From positions 1 to 42,988 of the IMG/VR virus record IMGVR_UViG_3300014497_000013: a DNA stretch of 42,988 nt. One strand, given 5' to 3'. The number at the start of each line of letters is the position of its first letter. Position 1 is the stretch's first letter. Shown in pieces: positions 21,023 through 29,782 of the stretch. The stretch is from a virus. The notes beneath the pieces are model-generated. The model saw only the letters and a list, made by a program, of their open reading frames with translations. It was not told the origin of the DNA and made no database searches. A program made the position numbers and the translations under genes.

Positions 21023-23467
21023 ATGTCGCATATATTCGAAACCGTCACCGGGACTTCAGGAGCTTTAGCATTTAAATTCAATGGACAATTTGCTCTAAAA
21101 AATTACACCGTTGAAATTGTTAATGGCAATCGACTAAAAGTCGTATCAACAACTAATGAAATGTTTTCACTTTTGGAAGCCGATGTCAGTGAAATTGAAA
21201 TCAACGGTACTATTTATTCTGATCCAACCGCCGCGCAATTAGCACTTACTACTTTAGTACATAGTGATGCTGAGCCTGTAGTTTTAACAAAAGAAAAATA
21301 TATGCAGTTGGCGGAAGCTGTACAATCTGCTGATCGTGGAAAGATATTGCCAGACACTACTGAACCTGTTGGTGGTTGGCAACCTGGTTGGTACACCCCA
21401 GGATTATTTGAAAATGATAATCCAGGAACTAATTATCCCAATCAAAATGATCTAAAAGCTAAAAAAGGTTTTATTACGAAGTTTTTATTTAATGGAGCGA
21501 CTTGGGATTTTGTTGAGTACGAAATGCCTAAGACAGATTTTTCAGCATTAGAAAACATTGTTTTCAATAAATCAACCTATGCAGCAATCAGCACAACGGT
21601 AATAAATAATGGCAACGCTCAAGCTATTTCCGGAATTAATGATACCCCGGCGACAATGGCGGGAATTCTCGCAAAGATTAAAGGCAGGTTTCCGGCAGCC
21701 GGAAATTTAGATTTATTCATTGCGAAAAACAAAGTCGGCAATGCATTTACCATCGGTCAGCTTTTCACCGTAGCTATACCTTCATCTGGGCTTCAAGAAC
21801 TCGACATTTCAAATTTAAATATTCCCATTAATATTACTGATCGTGTTGGTGTTGCGTCAACATCTACATCAAAGCCGTACTATGGCACAGACAACACTTT
21901 GGGGTACGGATGGAATCAGAATGCATTGACTCCGGTCGAAGGAGCTAATCAAACCTTTACAGCTGTTTCTAATGCTGTGTTTTCATTTGCTTTCGAAGTA
22001 AGAGAAGTGGGTGTAGCGAAAAAAGCAGTTGTAGATTTAATTGTTGAGAAATTAATTACCACGAGACCTTTATATACTTTGCCCGTACTTACGGGCGGAA
22101 ATAGTGCAGCTTTTTTGGCAAATAATGTACCTGCCGAAAACGATGGTATTATAAAATCTATACGCTTAAATGCAGAAACAGCAGGAATCGCACAATTTCA
22201 GATTGTAGAAAGGATTTCGTTTAATGCCATTTTACCTGCTGCAACAGATGTTTTTAAGGTGAAAAAATCATTTACAATTAATGTTACACCGGGTTGGAAA
22301 TCTTATGATCTGCCTTCTGAAGTAAAAATCAGCAGAGGAGATTATACAGCCATGACGGGTGGGGTTGGCTTTGTTAAAACTCCATTAAACAACGGAAGTG
22401 GTATCAATCATTTAGGGTGGTGGCAGGCTTCAGCAGGAGTGAAAACTGAAGGATCAACTACAGCACTTACTTTTCAAAACGGATCAGTTCTTTTTGAATA
22501 TGTGATTGAATCAGATAATTATCAGAAGGCAAAAACTTCTGTAGTTAATAAGATTACGGCAGTACAGAACGCTGAAAATTTCAACTCAATAAGAAATTTA
22601 GTTGCCTCTATTACTGATGCCGGTCCATACAATATATATGAAATTTATATTCCTGCAGGAATCTGGAACGAATATGACTGGCCAGGGAAAAAGTACGTGA
22701 AAATGATTGGCAGTGTAGCAGGCGGAACAATTATAAACCTCGATCCTAAAGGAACAATGGCTTCGTTCGTTGCCCCTGCAGATATTCATTTTTCTGCTGA
22801 AGCTGGTAAAACTCTTAACAACGTAAATCAACCTGCACTTCATATTATTTTCCTTAAAGATGATATTCACTGCGAAAACTTGACGTTTAGAGCGAAGAAT
22901 TCAAAATATCCGATTCACATGGATAATCCGGGATGGAAAAAGGCTTATTATAAAAATTGTTTTGTCTCCGAAAATAATTGTAATTATCCAATAGGGATAG
23001 GTGGTTATGCAGGTCAGGAAATATATTTTGATGCTTGTATTCCACACTCAGACCATGTAGGTAAACCTGGTTTCTTTTATCACAACTGGAACAATCAAAA
23101 TGCTCCTAATAGTGTGACTTTTAATAGATGTAAGTTTGATAATTGCTCATACGGGGTTATAGATGAACTGGGAAGTAATCAGATTGATTTTGTTAATCTC
23201 TTTAATTGTTTTACAACATTAGTTGTTAGCGGACAAAAAATAAATTTTATTGTCGATAAGCAAGATTCTACAGGAAAGACTTTCTGGAAGTACGATGGGA
23301 TTAATCAAGAACCTAATCCCGTAAACGTACCCTACTGTATCGTTTTAAATACGACCGGAACAAAAGTTACAACTCTTACATCAATTGACACCGGTGGTCT
23401 TTGGCCTGCTAATACCGTTCAAAGGGATGTAAACGTAATTAAAAACATTTCAATAATAGAATTATGA
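21023..23467 (+). CDS. Tail fibre or spike protein
   Basis: The 814-residue product is Asn-, Gly- and Thr-rich and beta-rich. The first 170 residues are probably the virion-attachment part. The middle (about 175-510) has repeated patterns such as two long stretches around GYGWNQNALTPVEG and LGWWQASAGVKTEG, suggesting two related beta-sandwich domains. The last 300 residues alternate short strands and loops (YYKNCFVSENN, FNRCKFDNCSYG) as in right-handed beta-helix proteins of the pectate-lyase type. It would recognise or degrade surface glycans and so set host range. Lysis genes follow directly. Confidence 0.75.
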   Translation: MSHIFETVTGTSGALAFKFNGQFALKNYTVEIVNGNRLKVVSTTNEMFSLLEADVSEIEINGTIYSDPTAAQLALTTLVHSDAEPVVLTKEKYMQLAEAVQSADRGKILPDTTEPVGGWQPGWYTPGLFENDNPGTNYPNQNDLKAKKGFITKFLFNGATWDFVEYEMPKTDFSALENIVFNKSTYAAISTTVINNGNAQAISGINDTPATMAGILAKIKGRFPAAGNLDLFIAKNKVGNAFTIGQLFTVAIPSSGLQELDISNLNIPINITDRVGVASTSTSKPYYGTDNTLGYGWNQNALTPVEGANQTFTAVSNAVFSFAFEVREVGVAKKAVVDLIVEKLITTRPLYTLPVLTGGNSAAFLANNVPAENDGIIKSIRLNAETAGIAQFQIVERISFNAILPAATDVFKVKKSFTINVTPGWKSYDLPSEVKISRGDYTAMTGGVGFVKTPLNNGSGINHLGWWQASAGVKTEGSTTALTFQNGSVLFEYVIESDNYQKAKTSVVNKITAVQNAENFNSIRNLVASITDAGPYNIYEIYIPAGIWNEYDWPGKKYVKMIGSVAGGTIINLDPKGTMASFVAPADIHFSAEAGKTLNNVNQPALHIIFLKDDIHCENLTFRAKNSKYPIHMDNPGWKKAYYKNCFVSENNCNYPIGIGGYAGQEIYFDACIPHSDHVGKPGFFYHNWNNQNAPNSVTFNRCKFDNCSYGVIDELGSNQIDFVNLFNCFTTLVVSGQKINFIVDKQDSTGKTFWKYDGINQEPNPVNVPYCIVLNTTGTKVTTLTSIDTGGLWPANTVQRDVNVIKNISIIEL

Positions 23468-23973
23468 TATTAGAATTTTTGAAAGAAGATTACACAGCAA
23501 TAACTATGAAATTAATGGTTATAGGTTTTCTTTGGTGCGCCGTATTATTGGCAATGATTATTGATTTCTTTTTTGGGATTAGAAAAGCCAAACAAGTAGG
23601 GGAAGTAAGAAGCTCTGAAGGTTATAAAAGAAGCGTTTCAAAATTTAATCAATATTTTGGAATGCTTGTTTTTGCATTTATTTTCGATGCAATTGTTCCA
23701 ATTTCATATTTTTTTGAGTTTCCAATTTCAGCAATTCCGGTTGTCTCATTATTGGCTGCAGTTGCTTTAGTTTTTACAGAAGCAAAGTCTGTACATGAAA
23801 AAGGTGATGAGAAGCAAAGGAGAAAATTAGATGCTTCAATGATTCAGGTTCTTGAGATTCTGGAAAAAAAAGAAGATGTTCTACAAGAATTATTATCTAA
23901 CTACAAAAAACAAGCAAATGAAAGCGTTAATGATAATGTTGGCAGCCCTTCTAATGATGGGTTGCAAAACTAA
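23464..23973 (+). CDS. Holin
   Basis: The 169-residue product has three hydrophobic helices (about residues 16-38, 70-90 and 92-108), with positive loops and a charged, coiled C-terminus. This is a phage-holin layout, as in several holin families of Bacteroidota phages. It overlaps the tail-fibre stop by 4 nt and the spanin gene by 56 nt, and stands first in the lysis cassette. It would open the inner membrane at the time of lysis. Confidence 0.75.
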   Translation: MILEFLKEDYTAITMKLMVIGFLWCAVLLAMIIDFFFGIRKAKQVGEVRSSEGYKRSVSKFNQYFGMLVFAFIFDAIVPISYFFEFPISAIPVVSLLAAVALVFTEAKSVHEKGDEKQRRKLDASMIQVLEILEKKEDVLQELLSNYKKQANESVNDNVGSPSNDGLQN

Positions 23974-24481
23974 ACAGGTCGTAAAAACTTCAGAAACTCT
24001 AAAAGAATTTGAAAAAGTTGATTCAAAGAAAGACAGCATTCAAAGTGAAATCAAAAGCCAGGAGAAAGAAACTATTTCCAAAAAAGAGACAGTTGAGCAA
24101 AAAAAAGAATCACAGACAGAAATTAACATTGTTGGTACGTCTGAGATTGATAAGCCGATTGAACTCTTCAATATTGAAAACGGTGATACTTTACAAAGTT
24201 TCAAAGTTACCGGAAACGCAAATGTTATCTTCAGATCAAAAACTTCAAAATTAAATGAATTAAAAACTGAGAAAAATTCAGAATCATTAGTTGAAAAGCT
24301 CAAAGAATTCTCTGAAAATATTGTTGAAGAAAATAATGTGAGAGAGCGTATCAAAGAAGTCAAAAACAAAACAAAGGAAGTGAAAGTAAAAGGCTTTCAA
24401 GCGGGGTTGTGGATTGTAATTACAATTGTTGTAACCTTTTTAATATTCATCTTTTTCGTGTATAAATATTTTAAGAAATGA
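23918..24481 (+). CDS. Unimolecular spanin (u-spanin)
   Basis: From the ATG at 23918 the 187-residue product has a lipoprotein signal (MKALMIMLAALLMMGC, lipidated Cys16), a long Lys/Glu-rich part with coiled-coil stretches, and a C-terminal membrane helix (about residues 163-183) with a basic end. A protein anchored by lipid to the outer membrane and by a C-terminal helix to the inner one is the definition of a u-spanin, which joins the two membranes at lysis. An ATG at 23852 would hide the signal and is rejected. The gene lies between holin and endolysin, overlapping both. Confidence 0.82.
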   Translation: MKALMIMLAALLMMGCKTKQVVKTSETLKEFEKVDSKKDSIQSEIKSQEKETISKKETVEQKKESQTEINIVGTSEIDKPIELFNIENGDTLQSFKVTGNANVIFRSKTSKLNELKTEKNSESLVEKLKEFSENIVEENNVRERIKEVKNKTKEVKVKGFQAGLWIVITIVVTFLIFIFFVYKYFKK

Positions 24482-24969
24482 AAACATCACAAAAAGGAAT
24501 TAATTTAATAAAATCGTTTGAAAGTCTTCACGATGGAGATTTGAAAATACCAGAATTGCAACCAAAAATGGACCCATCGAAAATATGGACTGAAGGTTGG
24601 GGACGAGCTATGCGTGGAAATGACGGTAAATTTCTAAAAGGAGAAGCTAACAGAGCCTTAGCATATAAGAGAGCAACCGTGAAAACACTTGCAGATGCTG
24701 ATAAGGCACTTGCTGAAGATTTAATTCCAAGAGAAAAAGCAGTATTAAATAAGCTGAAGGTGCCTGTTAATCAAAACCAATTTGATGCGCTAGTTTCACA
24801 TTATTATAATACAGGTGGTTCTGACACCCTTTTCGATTTAATCAATAAGAAAAGAGGAAAGGAAGCAATTTATAAATGGTTTACTGAAAGATATATTACC
24901 TCAGACGGTGTAGTTTTGAATGGTTTAATCAGACGAAGAAAGGCGGAAGCGGATTTGTTTTTTTATTAA
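24478..24969 (+). CDS. Endolysin, GH24 lysozyme family
   Basis: The 163-residue product has the T4-type lysozyme layout. The catalytic Glu lies in IKSFES (Glu15), then comes the IWTEGWGRA segment that matches the usual TIGYGHT strand. The helix VNQNQFDALVSHYYNTG follows, and the end is GLIRRRKAEADLF. It has no signal peptide, so it depends on the holin for release. It would cut peptidoglycan glycan chains. The ATG overlaps the spanin stop (ATGA). Confidence 0.9.
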   Translation: MKTSQKGINLIKSFESLHDGDLKIPELQPKMDPSKIWTEGWGRAMRGNDGKFLKGEANRALAYKRATVKTLADADKALAEDLIPREKAVLNKLKVPVNQNQFDALVSHYYNTGGSDTLFDLINKKRGKEAIYKWFTERYITSDGVVLNGLIRRRKAEADLFFY

Positions 24970-24972
24970 CCA

Positions 24973-24996
24973 AAAGGTGCCGGATTCGACACCTTT
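24973..24996. terminator. Hairpin after the endolysin gene
   Basis: A 7-bp stem (AAAGGTG/CACCTTT) with a 10-nt loop lies 3 nt after the endolysin stop. Neither strand has a proper T run behind it, so termination may be weak. Confidence 0.4.
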
Positions 24997-25045
24997 AAAA
25001 AAATGAGATGTTTTATCAACGCCGCATGAGATGGGGTTATTTTAT

Positions 25046-26842
25046 TTATTTTTGTATATCTTGCAGAAGATCTAATATATCAACAGACATTAAGTCCGGA
25101 ATATCATCAATTACTTTATTAATAATTTCTAACTTCAGAAGTTCTTCTTTATTTTTTTTACTTGTTTTCAATTCATCAAATGCTTTGATATATGCCTCTT
25201 CAAGTTTATGACCCTGATGAAGTAAAAACCAATTCGGTAGATTTATTTTTAAATTATTAAGAAGAGTAACTTCTGTGTAGCCTTCAATAGCTAAAGCTTC
25301 CTTATCAGTAAGAAAAGGGTGTAATTTGTCTAGTATATTATCAGCTATGGCTTGAAGTTTTTGAGAATCAAAGGTTTTTAAATCAATGTAGGTTTCATCA
25401 GCCGAAAGTCCTAATTCTTCTCGGTCAATATACTTTTCTCTAAGTAAAAGAGCCGCAACAAGTAGAGGGTCAAATAAATAATTTTCTATACTATATCTTT
25501 GTTTCCACCCTAAAACTGAGACAAATTGACATTCTGGCATTTCTGTGTTTCTATCCCAATCAATAATTCCCCATATAAAGTTATTACCATACCCTCTCAT
25601 CAATGTTGTTATTTCCTTAACATTATCACAACTGTGTTTTCCTACCCCGAATTCATTTTTTTGAACATCTCCAGATGCGATAAAATTCAAAGAAATTTCA
25701 GGTTTCAATTTTGGTGATAAGATAGCGTACAACCTTTCATAATATTTGACATCATATGGACTTTCTACAAAAATTTGTCTTCTGTTTTCATAATTGATAC
25801 TGAAAGAAGGTACACCCTCAGTTAATATTTTTAAAGCAGCATCTCTTGTATTTGATTGAATATAGGGTTTTGAATCAATCATAGTGTAAATACTATCTTT
25901 GGGAGCTAATGCCACGGTAGTAGGATTGTGTGTTGTCATAATAACCTTAATGCCTTTATCCTTTACAAAAACCTCTTCTACTACATTTAAAAAATATTTA
26001 ATCATTGAAGGATGAAGAGATGCATCAGGCTCATCCATTAATAATATTTTAGGATATGGAAATTCACTATTAGTATTATATATACTAAAAGCTATTGAGA
26101 TAATCACTTGCTCACCGGAAGATAAATCATCAAATTTTATTTTAGTTCCATTTTTATTGTTTATGAGATACAAATTAAAAGGCGTATCTAATTCATCAAA
26201 TTCTGGAGTTTCTACAGAGTAGTTAATATTTAGGGAAGCAAAAATTTTATTAACAAAATCCCATGGAGCTTCACCATAAAATTCAAGAAATTCGTCGGAA
26301 GACATAAAAAATTTATTAGTTTTACCTTCAGAAAGATTTAAAAATTTTTTATAATTATTATTCCTCAATATTTTAGCGTAAAAGGTACAAGCCAAAATAA
26401 AATTTTTATAAAATACATCTTCTGGTCTTGCATTAAGATTCAAATAAAAAAAATTTTTAAAATCATCTTGCACTAAGCTATCTGGATTTTTTTTAACAAA
26501 TCTTGCGATTTTATTGTAAGTCTCTTGTAACTGTGGAGATTTTTCCAAGCTCATTCCTGCTGTCCATGTTGCCAGATGGCTTTCGTAAGCAGATGAATAT
26601 GAAAGTAATTCATATTGCGACAAATGTTGCTCTTCAGTAACATTTTTAAAAGAACTGCTATCTATAAGTTTAATTAGAATTGGATAGTTTTCGAAGTCAT
26701 TCTCAATAGATTGAGTCTTGATGGAATTTAAAAAAAAAGTTTTACCAGAACCATTTAATCCTGTAATTATACATAAATCCGGCAAAACAATTTGGCATGG
26801 TTCAAAGAAACGTAATTTTTCTTTGATAGTAAATGTAATCAT
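25046..26842 (-). CDS. Fused ABC/AAA ATPase - DUF4435 protein (PARIS/OLD-like defence)
   Basis: The 598-residue product joins two parts. Residues 1-350 are an ABC-type ATPase: Walker A GLNGSGKT (28-35), signature LSSGEQ (240-245), Walker B ILLMDEPDASLHP and His305 in TTHNP. Residues 355-598 have FVESPYDVKYYERL, IIDWDRN and SIENYLF, the Toprim-like acidic pattern of DUF4435. The same pair forms AriA and AriB of the PARIS anti-phage system, which is also known as a single fused gene; OLD nucleases have a similar build. It is on the minus strand, clearly AT-richer than its neighbours, and interrupts the late genes, as an acquired accessory gene would. TATATTCG upstream is a near-match promoter. 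Confidence 0.8.
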   Translation of the reverse strand: MITFTIKEKLRFFEPCQIVLPDLCIITGLNGSGKTFFLNSIKTQSIENDFENYPILIKLIDSSSFKNVTEEQHLSQYELLSYSSAYESHLATWTAGMSLEKSPQLQETYNKIARFVKKNPDSLVQDDFKNFFYLNLNARPEDVFYKNFILACTFYAKILRNNNYKKFLNLSEGKTNKFFMSSDEFLEFYGEAPWDFVNKIFASLNINYSVETPEFDELDTPFNLYLINNKNGTKIKFDDLSSGEQVIISIAFSIYNTNSEFPYPKILLMDEPDASLHPSMIKYFLNVVEEVFVKDKGIKVIMTTHNPTTVALAPKDSIYTMIDSKPYIQSNTRDAALKILTEGVPSFSINYENRRQIFVESPYDVKYYERLYAILSPKLKPEISLNFIASGDVQKNEFGVGKHSCDNVKEITTLMRGYGNNFIWGIIDWDRNTEMPECQFVSVLGWKQRYSIENYLFDPLLVAALLLREKYIDREELGLSADETYIDLKTFDSQKLQAIADNILDKLHPFLTDKEALAIEGYTEVTLLNNLKINLPNWFLLHQGHKLEEAYIKAFDELKTSKKNKEELLKLEIINKVIDDIPDLMSVDILDLLQDIQK

Positions 26843-26922
26843 GATTTTATTAAGTTTTCCACGAATATAGAAATATTTATTAAATTTACATAGCCGGTTT
26901 ATTTAACCGCTTAGAATTCTTA

Positions 26923-26955
26923 TGGGTCTGCTTCTTAAGTGGACTCATTTTTTTT
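26923..26955 (+). terminator. Orphan plus-strand terminator
   Basis: A 9-bp stem with three G:T pairs (26923-26931 with 26939-26947), a 7-nt loop and eight T. No plus-strand gene precedes it for 1.9 kb; the nearest is the endolysin. It may be the original end of the lysis transcript, separated from it by insertion of the ATPase gene. Confidence 0.65.
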
Positions 26956-26975
26956 AATACGTCAAGTTTTGTCGC

Positions 26976-27287
26976 ATGCAAGTTTTTAATTTGTTAAATA
27001 CTGAAATTTACAATATGGGTTATAAAGATTGGAAAATGAATATCAAATTTCTTACAGAGAAGATGTGGGAATATTGGGGCGCGTCCGACAGAAACGAGAC
27101 GGAAAAAAAGGAAGTTTTACGAAAAGAGTTTTTTGAAATGTTCGATAAACTTGAAGGTCCGGAAGAAAACTTTCATCATGTTCAAGAAATCAGGGCTAAG
27201 ATAGTTCGAGATATGGATGCTAATGAAAATAACTCAATTGTAGCAGCAAGTTACATAAGAGATTTGGTGATATTTGGGTATCAGTAA
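26976..27287 (+). CDS. Small protein of unknown function
   Basis: The 103-residue product is acidic and helical, with a Trp-rich part (WKMNIKFLTEKMWEYWGA). A second ATG in frame at 27015 would drop 13 residues. It ends 8 nt before the convergent stop of the next gene. No family is recognised. Confidence 0.55.
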   Translation: MQVFNLLNTEIYNMGYKDWKMNIKFLTEKMWEYWGASDRNETEKKEVLRKEFFEMFDKLEGPEENFHHVQEIRAKIVRDMDANENNSIVAASYIRDLVIFGYQ

Positions 27288-27295
27288 AATATCTA

Positions 27296-27598
27296 CTAAT
27301 CATTTTCTCCGGGAGGTTCCCAATTTTTATCTTTAATGTAAGGCGAATCAACTAATTCAGCTTTTTTACACAAAAGATGAGTGAAGTACGACTTAGCTCC
27401 AGTTTTAGGTTCAATGAAAACTTCACTTTCCATCTTAATATTGAGAATCCAGGATTCCCACTTTTTCATTTCCAAATAAAACGGACTGAATAAACATTTG
27501 ACTTCAAAATGCTGGTTTTTATCATCACCGTAAAACTCAACTATAATTGTTTTATCTGAAGGTTTTACTTCTTCTCGAATAATAGCTTTTAGTTTCAT
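27296..27598 (-). CDS. Small protein of unknown function
   Basis: The 100-residue product appears beta-rich (TIIVEFYGDD, EVKCLFSPFYL) and soluble. It is divergent from the SRAP gene; TATATTTA upstream on the minus strand is one base from TAnnTTTG. It belongs to an accessory block with genes on both strands, a sign of piecewise acquisition. No family is recognised. Confidence 0.55.
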   Translation of the reverse strand: MKLKAIIREEVKPSDKTIIVEFYGDDKNQHFEVKCLFSPFYLEMKKWESWILNIKMESEVFIEPKTGAKSYFTHLLCKKAELVDSPYIKDKNWEPPGEND

Positions 27599-27684
27599 AG
27601 AATACCTTTAACTGATAGTATAAATATAATCATATTTTCGTGTAGCATAAAATTTGTAGATTCGTTTTGACCAAATAAAATATT

Positions 27685-28350
27685 ATGTGCTATTACGTCG
27701 ACGCTAAGCTTACGAAAAAACAGGTTCGAGAAATCTTTAATGTTGAAACCGATTTTAAGGATTTTGAAGGCGAAAAAATGCTCTCGGGGTTTCGAGCAAA
27801 AGGAACCGTTGATAAAGCCCTGCCGATAATTACCGATGATAATCCTGATTCTGCAATTCTGGGTGATTGGGGATTATTGCCTTTTTTTTCAAAAGATAGA
27901 TCTTTTCAGTCAAAAACATTGAATGCTGTAATTGAGGAACTAGAACTAAAAAACAGTTATAAAAATAGTATTAATAAAAGATGTTTGGTTTTGGTTAATG
28001 GCTTTTATGAGTGGCGTTCGCTAGACAAATTCGGCAATCCTGATCCCGATGGCAAAGTAAAACAATTACACAGAATTCATTTAGATAATGGAGATAAACC
28101 ATTTGCTCTCGCTGGCATTTATAATGTCTGGAATGATATAACTACTTTCTCAATTTGCACAACAAAAGCAAACACATTGATGGCAGATGTTCACAATTCA
28201 AAAAAAAGAATGCCTGTAGTACTAAATGATTATGATCATGAAAAGTGGCTAAATAATCCTGTATATTTAGATTTTGCACATCCTAACTACGATGCCAAAT
28301 TAATTATGGAAAATTTAGAACCGGAGAAAATCCCACAAACACTTTTTTGA
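27685..28350 (+). CDS. SRAP protein (YedK/HMCES family)
   Basis: The 221-residue product shows the SRAP signature. Cys2 directly after the start Met makes a covalent bond with abasic sites, Asn lies in LNAVIEE, RCLVLVNGFYEW carries the key Glu, and HNSKKRMPVVL the conserved His. SRAP proteins guard abasic sites in single-stranded DNA against breakage. The family runs about 220 residues, as here. The active Cys sits in MCYY rather than the common MCGR. In a phage it may protect replicating DNA or counter base-excision damage. It is followed 1 nt later by the next gene. Confidence 0.9.
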   Translation: MCYYVDAKLTKKQVREIFNVETDFKDFEGEKMLSGFRAKGTVDKALPIITDDNPDSAILGDWGLLPFFSKDRSFQSKTLNAVIEELELKNSYKNSINKRCLVLVNGFYEWRSLDKFGNPDPDGKVKQLHRIHLDNGDKPFALAGIYNVWNDITTFSICTTKANTLMADVHNSKKRMPVVLNDYDHEKWLNNPVYLDFAHPNYDAKLIMENLEPEKIPQTLF

Positions 28351-28351
28351 T

Positions 28352-28717
28352 ATGAGCATACAAGATACCGAACAAGTGATAATGAATATCACTATGGATA
28401 TGGCTGAAGATCCAGAAGGAGTTTACAATGATGTGATGGAACTCATTCGTGAAGAAGCGATTGAGAAAAAAATTGAATATGATGGTTATTATCGCATTAA
28501 ATGGGAAGAAGAAGCTGAAAACATAATGACCTTCAATAAAGAATATTTTGAAAATAAAGATCGCAGAGATTTATATGTTTTCAAGGCTGCTTTAGATGAT
28601 AAAGAAATTTTTCAATTATTGCATTATATCTGGAACTTAGCAAAAGGCGAAGATCTTTCCGAAAATATATTGCATCGTGAAATATATCTTTTAGAAGAAA
28701 AAGGAGTCAGTTTTTGA
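28352..28717 (+). CDS. Acidic protein of unknown function
   Basis: The 121-residue product is very acidic and helical. It starts 1 nt after the SRAP gene, so the two are one unit, and its stop lies inside the terminator at 28701-28731. Charge and size resemble small DNA-mimic or partner proteins, but nothing specific supports that. The family is not recognised. Confidence 0.55.
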   Translation: MSIQDTEQVIMNITMDMAEDPEGVYNDVMELIREEAIEKKIEYDGYYRIKWEEEAENIMTFNKEYFENKDRRDLYVFKAALDDKEIFQLLHYIWNLAKGEDLSENILHREIYLLEEKGVSF

Positions 28718-28731
28718 CTCCTTAATTTTTT
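28701..28731. terminator. Shared terminator of convergent genes
   Basis: A perfect 9-bp stem (28701-28709 with 28715-28723) and a 5-nt loop are followed on the plus strand by a T run. The plus-strand stop codon is in the stem and the minus-strand gene ends at 28722, so it can serve both. Confidence 0.75.
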
Positions 28732-28940
28732 GGTAACATAATCATCCGGGCATTGGGTCCCATTCTGATTGCAATTTTCTTTTCATCAACCATTCGTTTT
28801 AAGAACGAGTTCCTGTCGTCAAGTGACATTTTTAGAATATGGTCAAAGTCGCCAAAACCATTTCCATTATTTCCGCCAGTTTCATTGTGCTTTTTTGTGA
28901 CTATTTCTAATATCTGCTTTTCCAATTCTTCATTTTCCAT
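28722..28940 (-). CDS. Small helical protein, possibly leaderless
   Basis: The start at 28940 gives 72 residues (MENEELEKQILEIV at the start), with a winged-helix-like run: a helix, an Asn/Gly-rich loop (GGNNGNGFGDFD) and KMSLDDRNSFLKRMVDEKKI as a second helix pair. A start at 28994 is rejected because a perfect TATATTTG promoter element (28952-28945 on the minus strand) lies inside that extension. This box ends only 4 nt before the ATG, so the mRNA should begin at or next to the start codon. Confidence 0.55.
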   Translation of the reverse strand: MENEELEKQILEIVTKKHNETGGNNGNGFGDFDHILKMSLDDRNSFLKRMVDEKKIAIRMGPNARMIMLPKN

Positions 28941-29014
28941 TTTGCAAATATAGAAAAAGTACAAGTCCTTTTTTTCAAAACAGCTTTCATCCAATTTTAC
29001 AAAAAAATTAAAGG

Positions 29015-29782
29015 ATGAATATCATCGTTGCTAGATCGTGGCAGGAACTCAACACATGGCAGCTGCAGGAGATTGTAGATCTGTATCTCAACTATTTTGA
29101 AAAATATCCGGAAAAAGCATTTGAAAAAATGATTATTATTCTTTTTCAAAAAAACAAAGGTTTTTGGAAACGTTTAAAACTTTGGAAAATTCTAAGACAA
29201 GTTCCGATATCTACACTTGCTGAGTTTGGAGAATTTCTTTTAAAACCTCCAAAGCTTCACGTTTTCCCGGAAATAGAAAATTTAAGAAAGCCTGCAGATC
29301 GCCTCGGCAATTTATCAATAAAACAGTTTTCATTTATGGATCAGTTTTTTCATTCCTGGATGGAAACAAAATCCGATAAGTTTCTACGAGCTTTGTGCGC
29401 TTCTATTTATCGTATTGGTGAAAACTTTGACGAACAAGAACTTCCTGCAATAGCAAAACAAACAGATAAACTATCTAAAAAGGAAAGACAAGTTATCGGT
29501 TTTACGTATATGTCTTCTTATCATCATTTAGCCGATCAGTTTCCGGTAGTATTTCCAAAACCTAAGGAGAAGACTACGGAGCAGATTGAGGAAAGCCGAA
29601 AACCTAAAGCTAAGCATCAACCGTTTTCTGAGATCATTCTTAGTCTCGTAATGCACGAAGAAACAAAACCACTGGGAAACCTTCATGAAAGTAATGCAAC
29701 AAGAATCTACGAGTTTATGCATGTTTTCACCAAAATTATTATAAAAAATCAAAAAGCTGCTAAAGATGCCAAGACAAGATAA
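29015..29782 (+). CDS. Probable tail assembly protein
   Basis: The 255-residue product is basic and helical, and opens the tail block upstream of the tape measure, the usual place of a tail assembly chaperone. It has no membrane segment or known motif. It overlaps the next gene by 17 nt. A classical chaperone frameshift pair is not evident, so the function is inferred from order only. Confidence 0.5.
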   Translation: MNIIVARSWQELNTWQLQEIVDLYLNYFEKYPEKAFEKMIIILFQKNKGFWKRLKLWKILRQVPISTLAEFGEFLLKPPKLHVFPEIENLRKPADRLGNLSIKQFSFMDQFFHSWMETKSDKFLRALCASIYRIGENFDEQELPAIAKQTDKLSKKERQVIGFTYMSSYHHLADQFPVVFPKPKEKTTEQIEESRKPKAKHQPFSEIILSLVMHEETKPLGNLHESNATRIYEFMHVFTKIIIKNQKAAKDAKTR

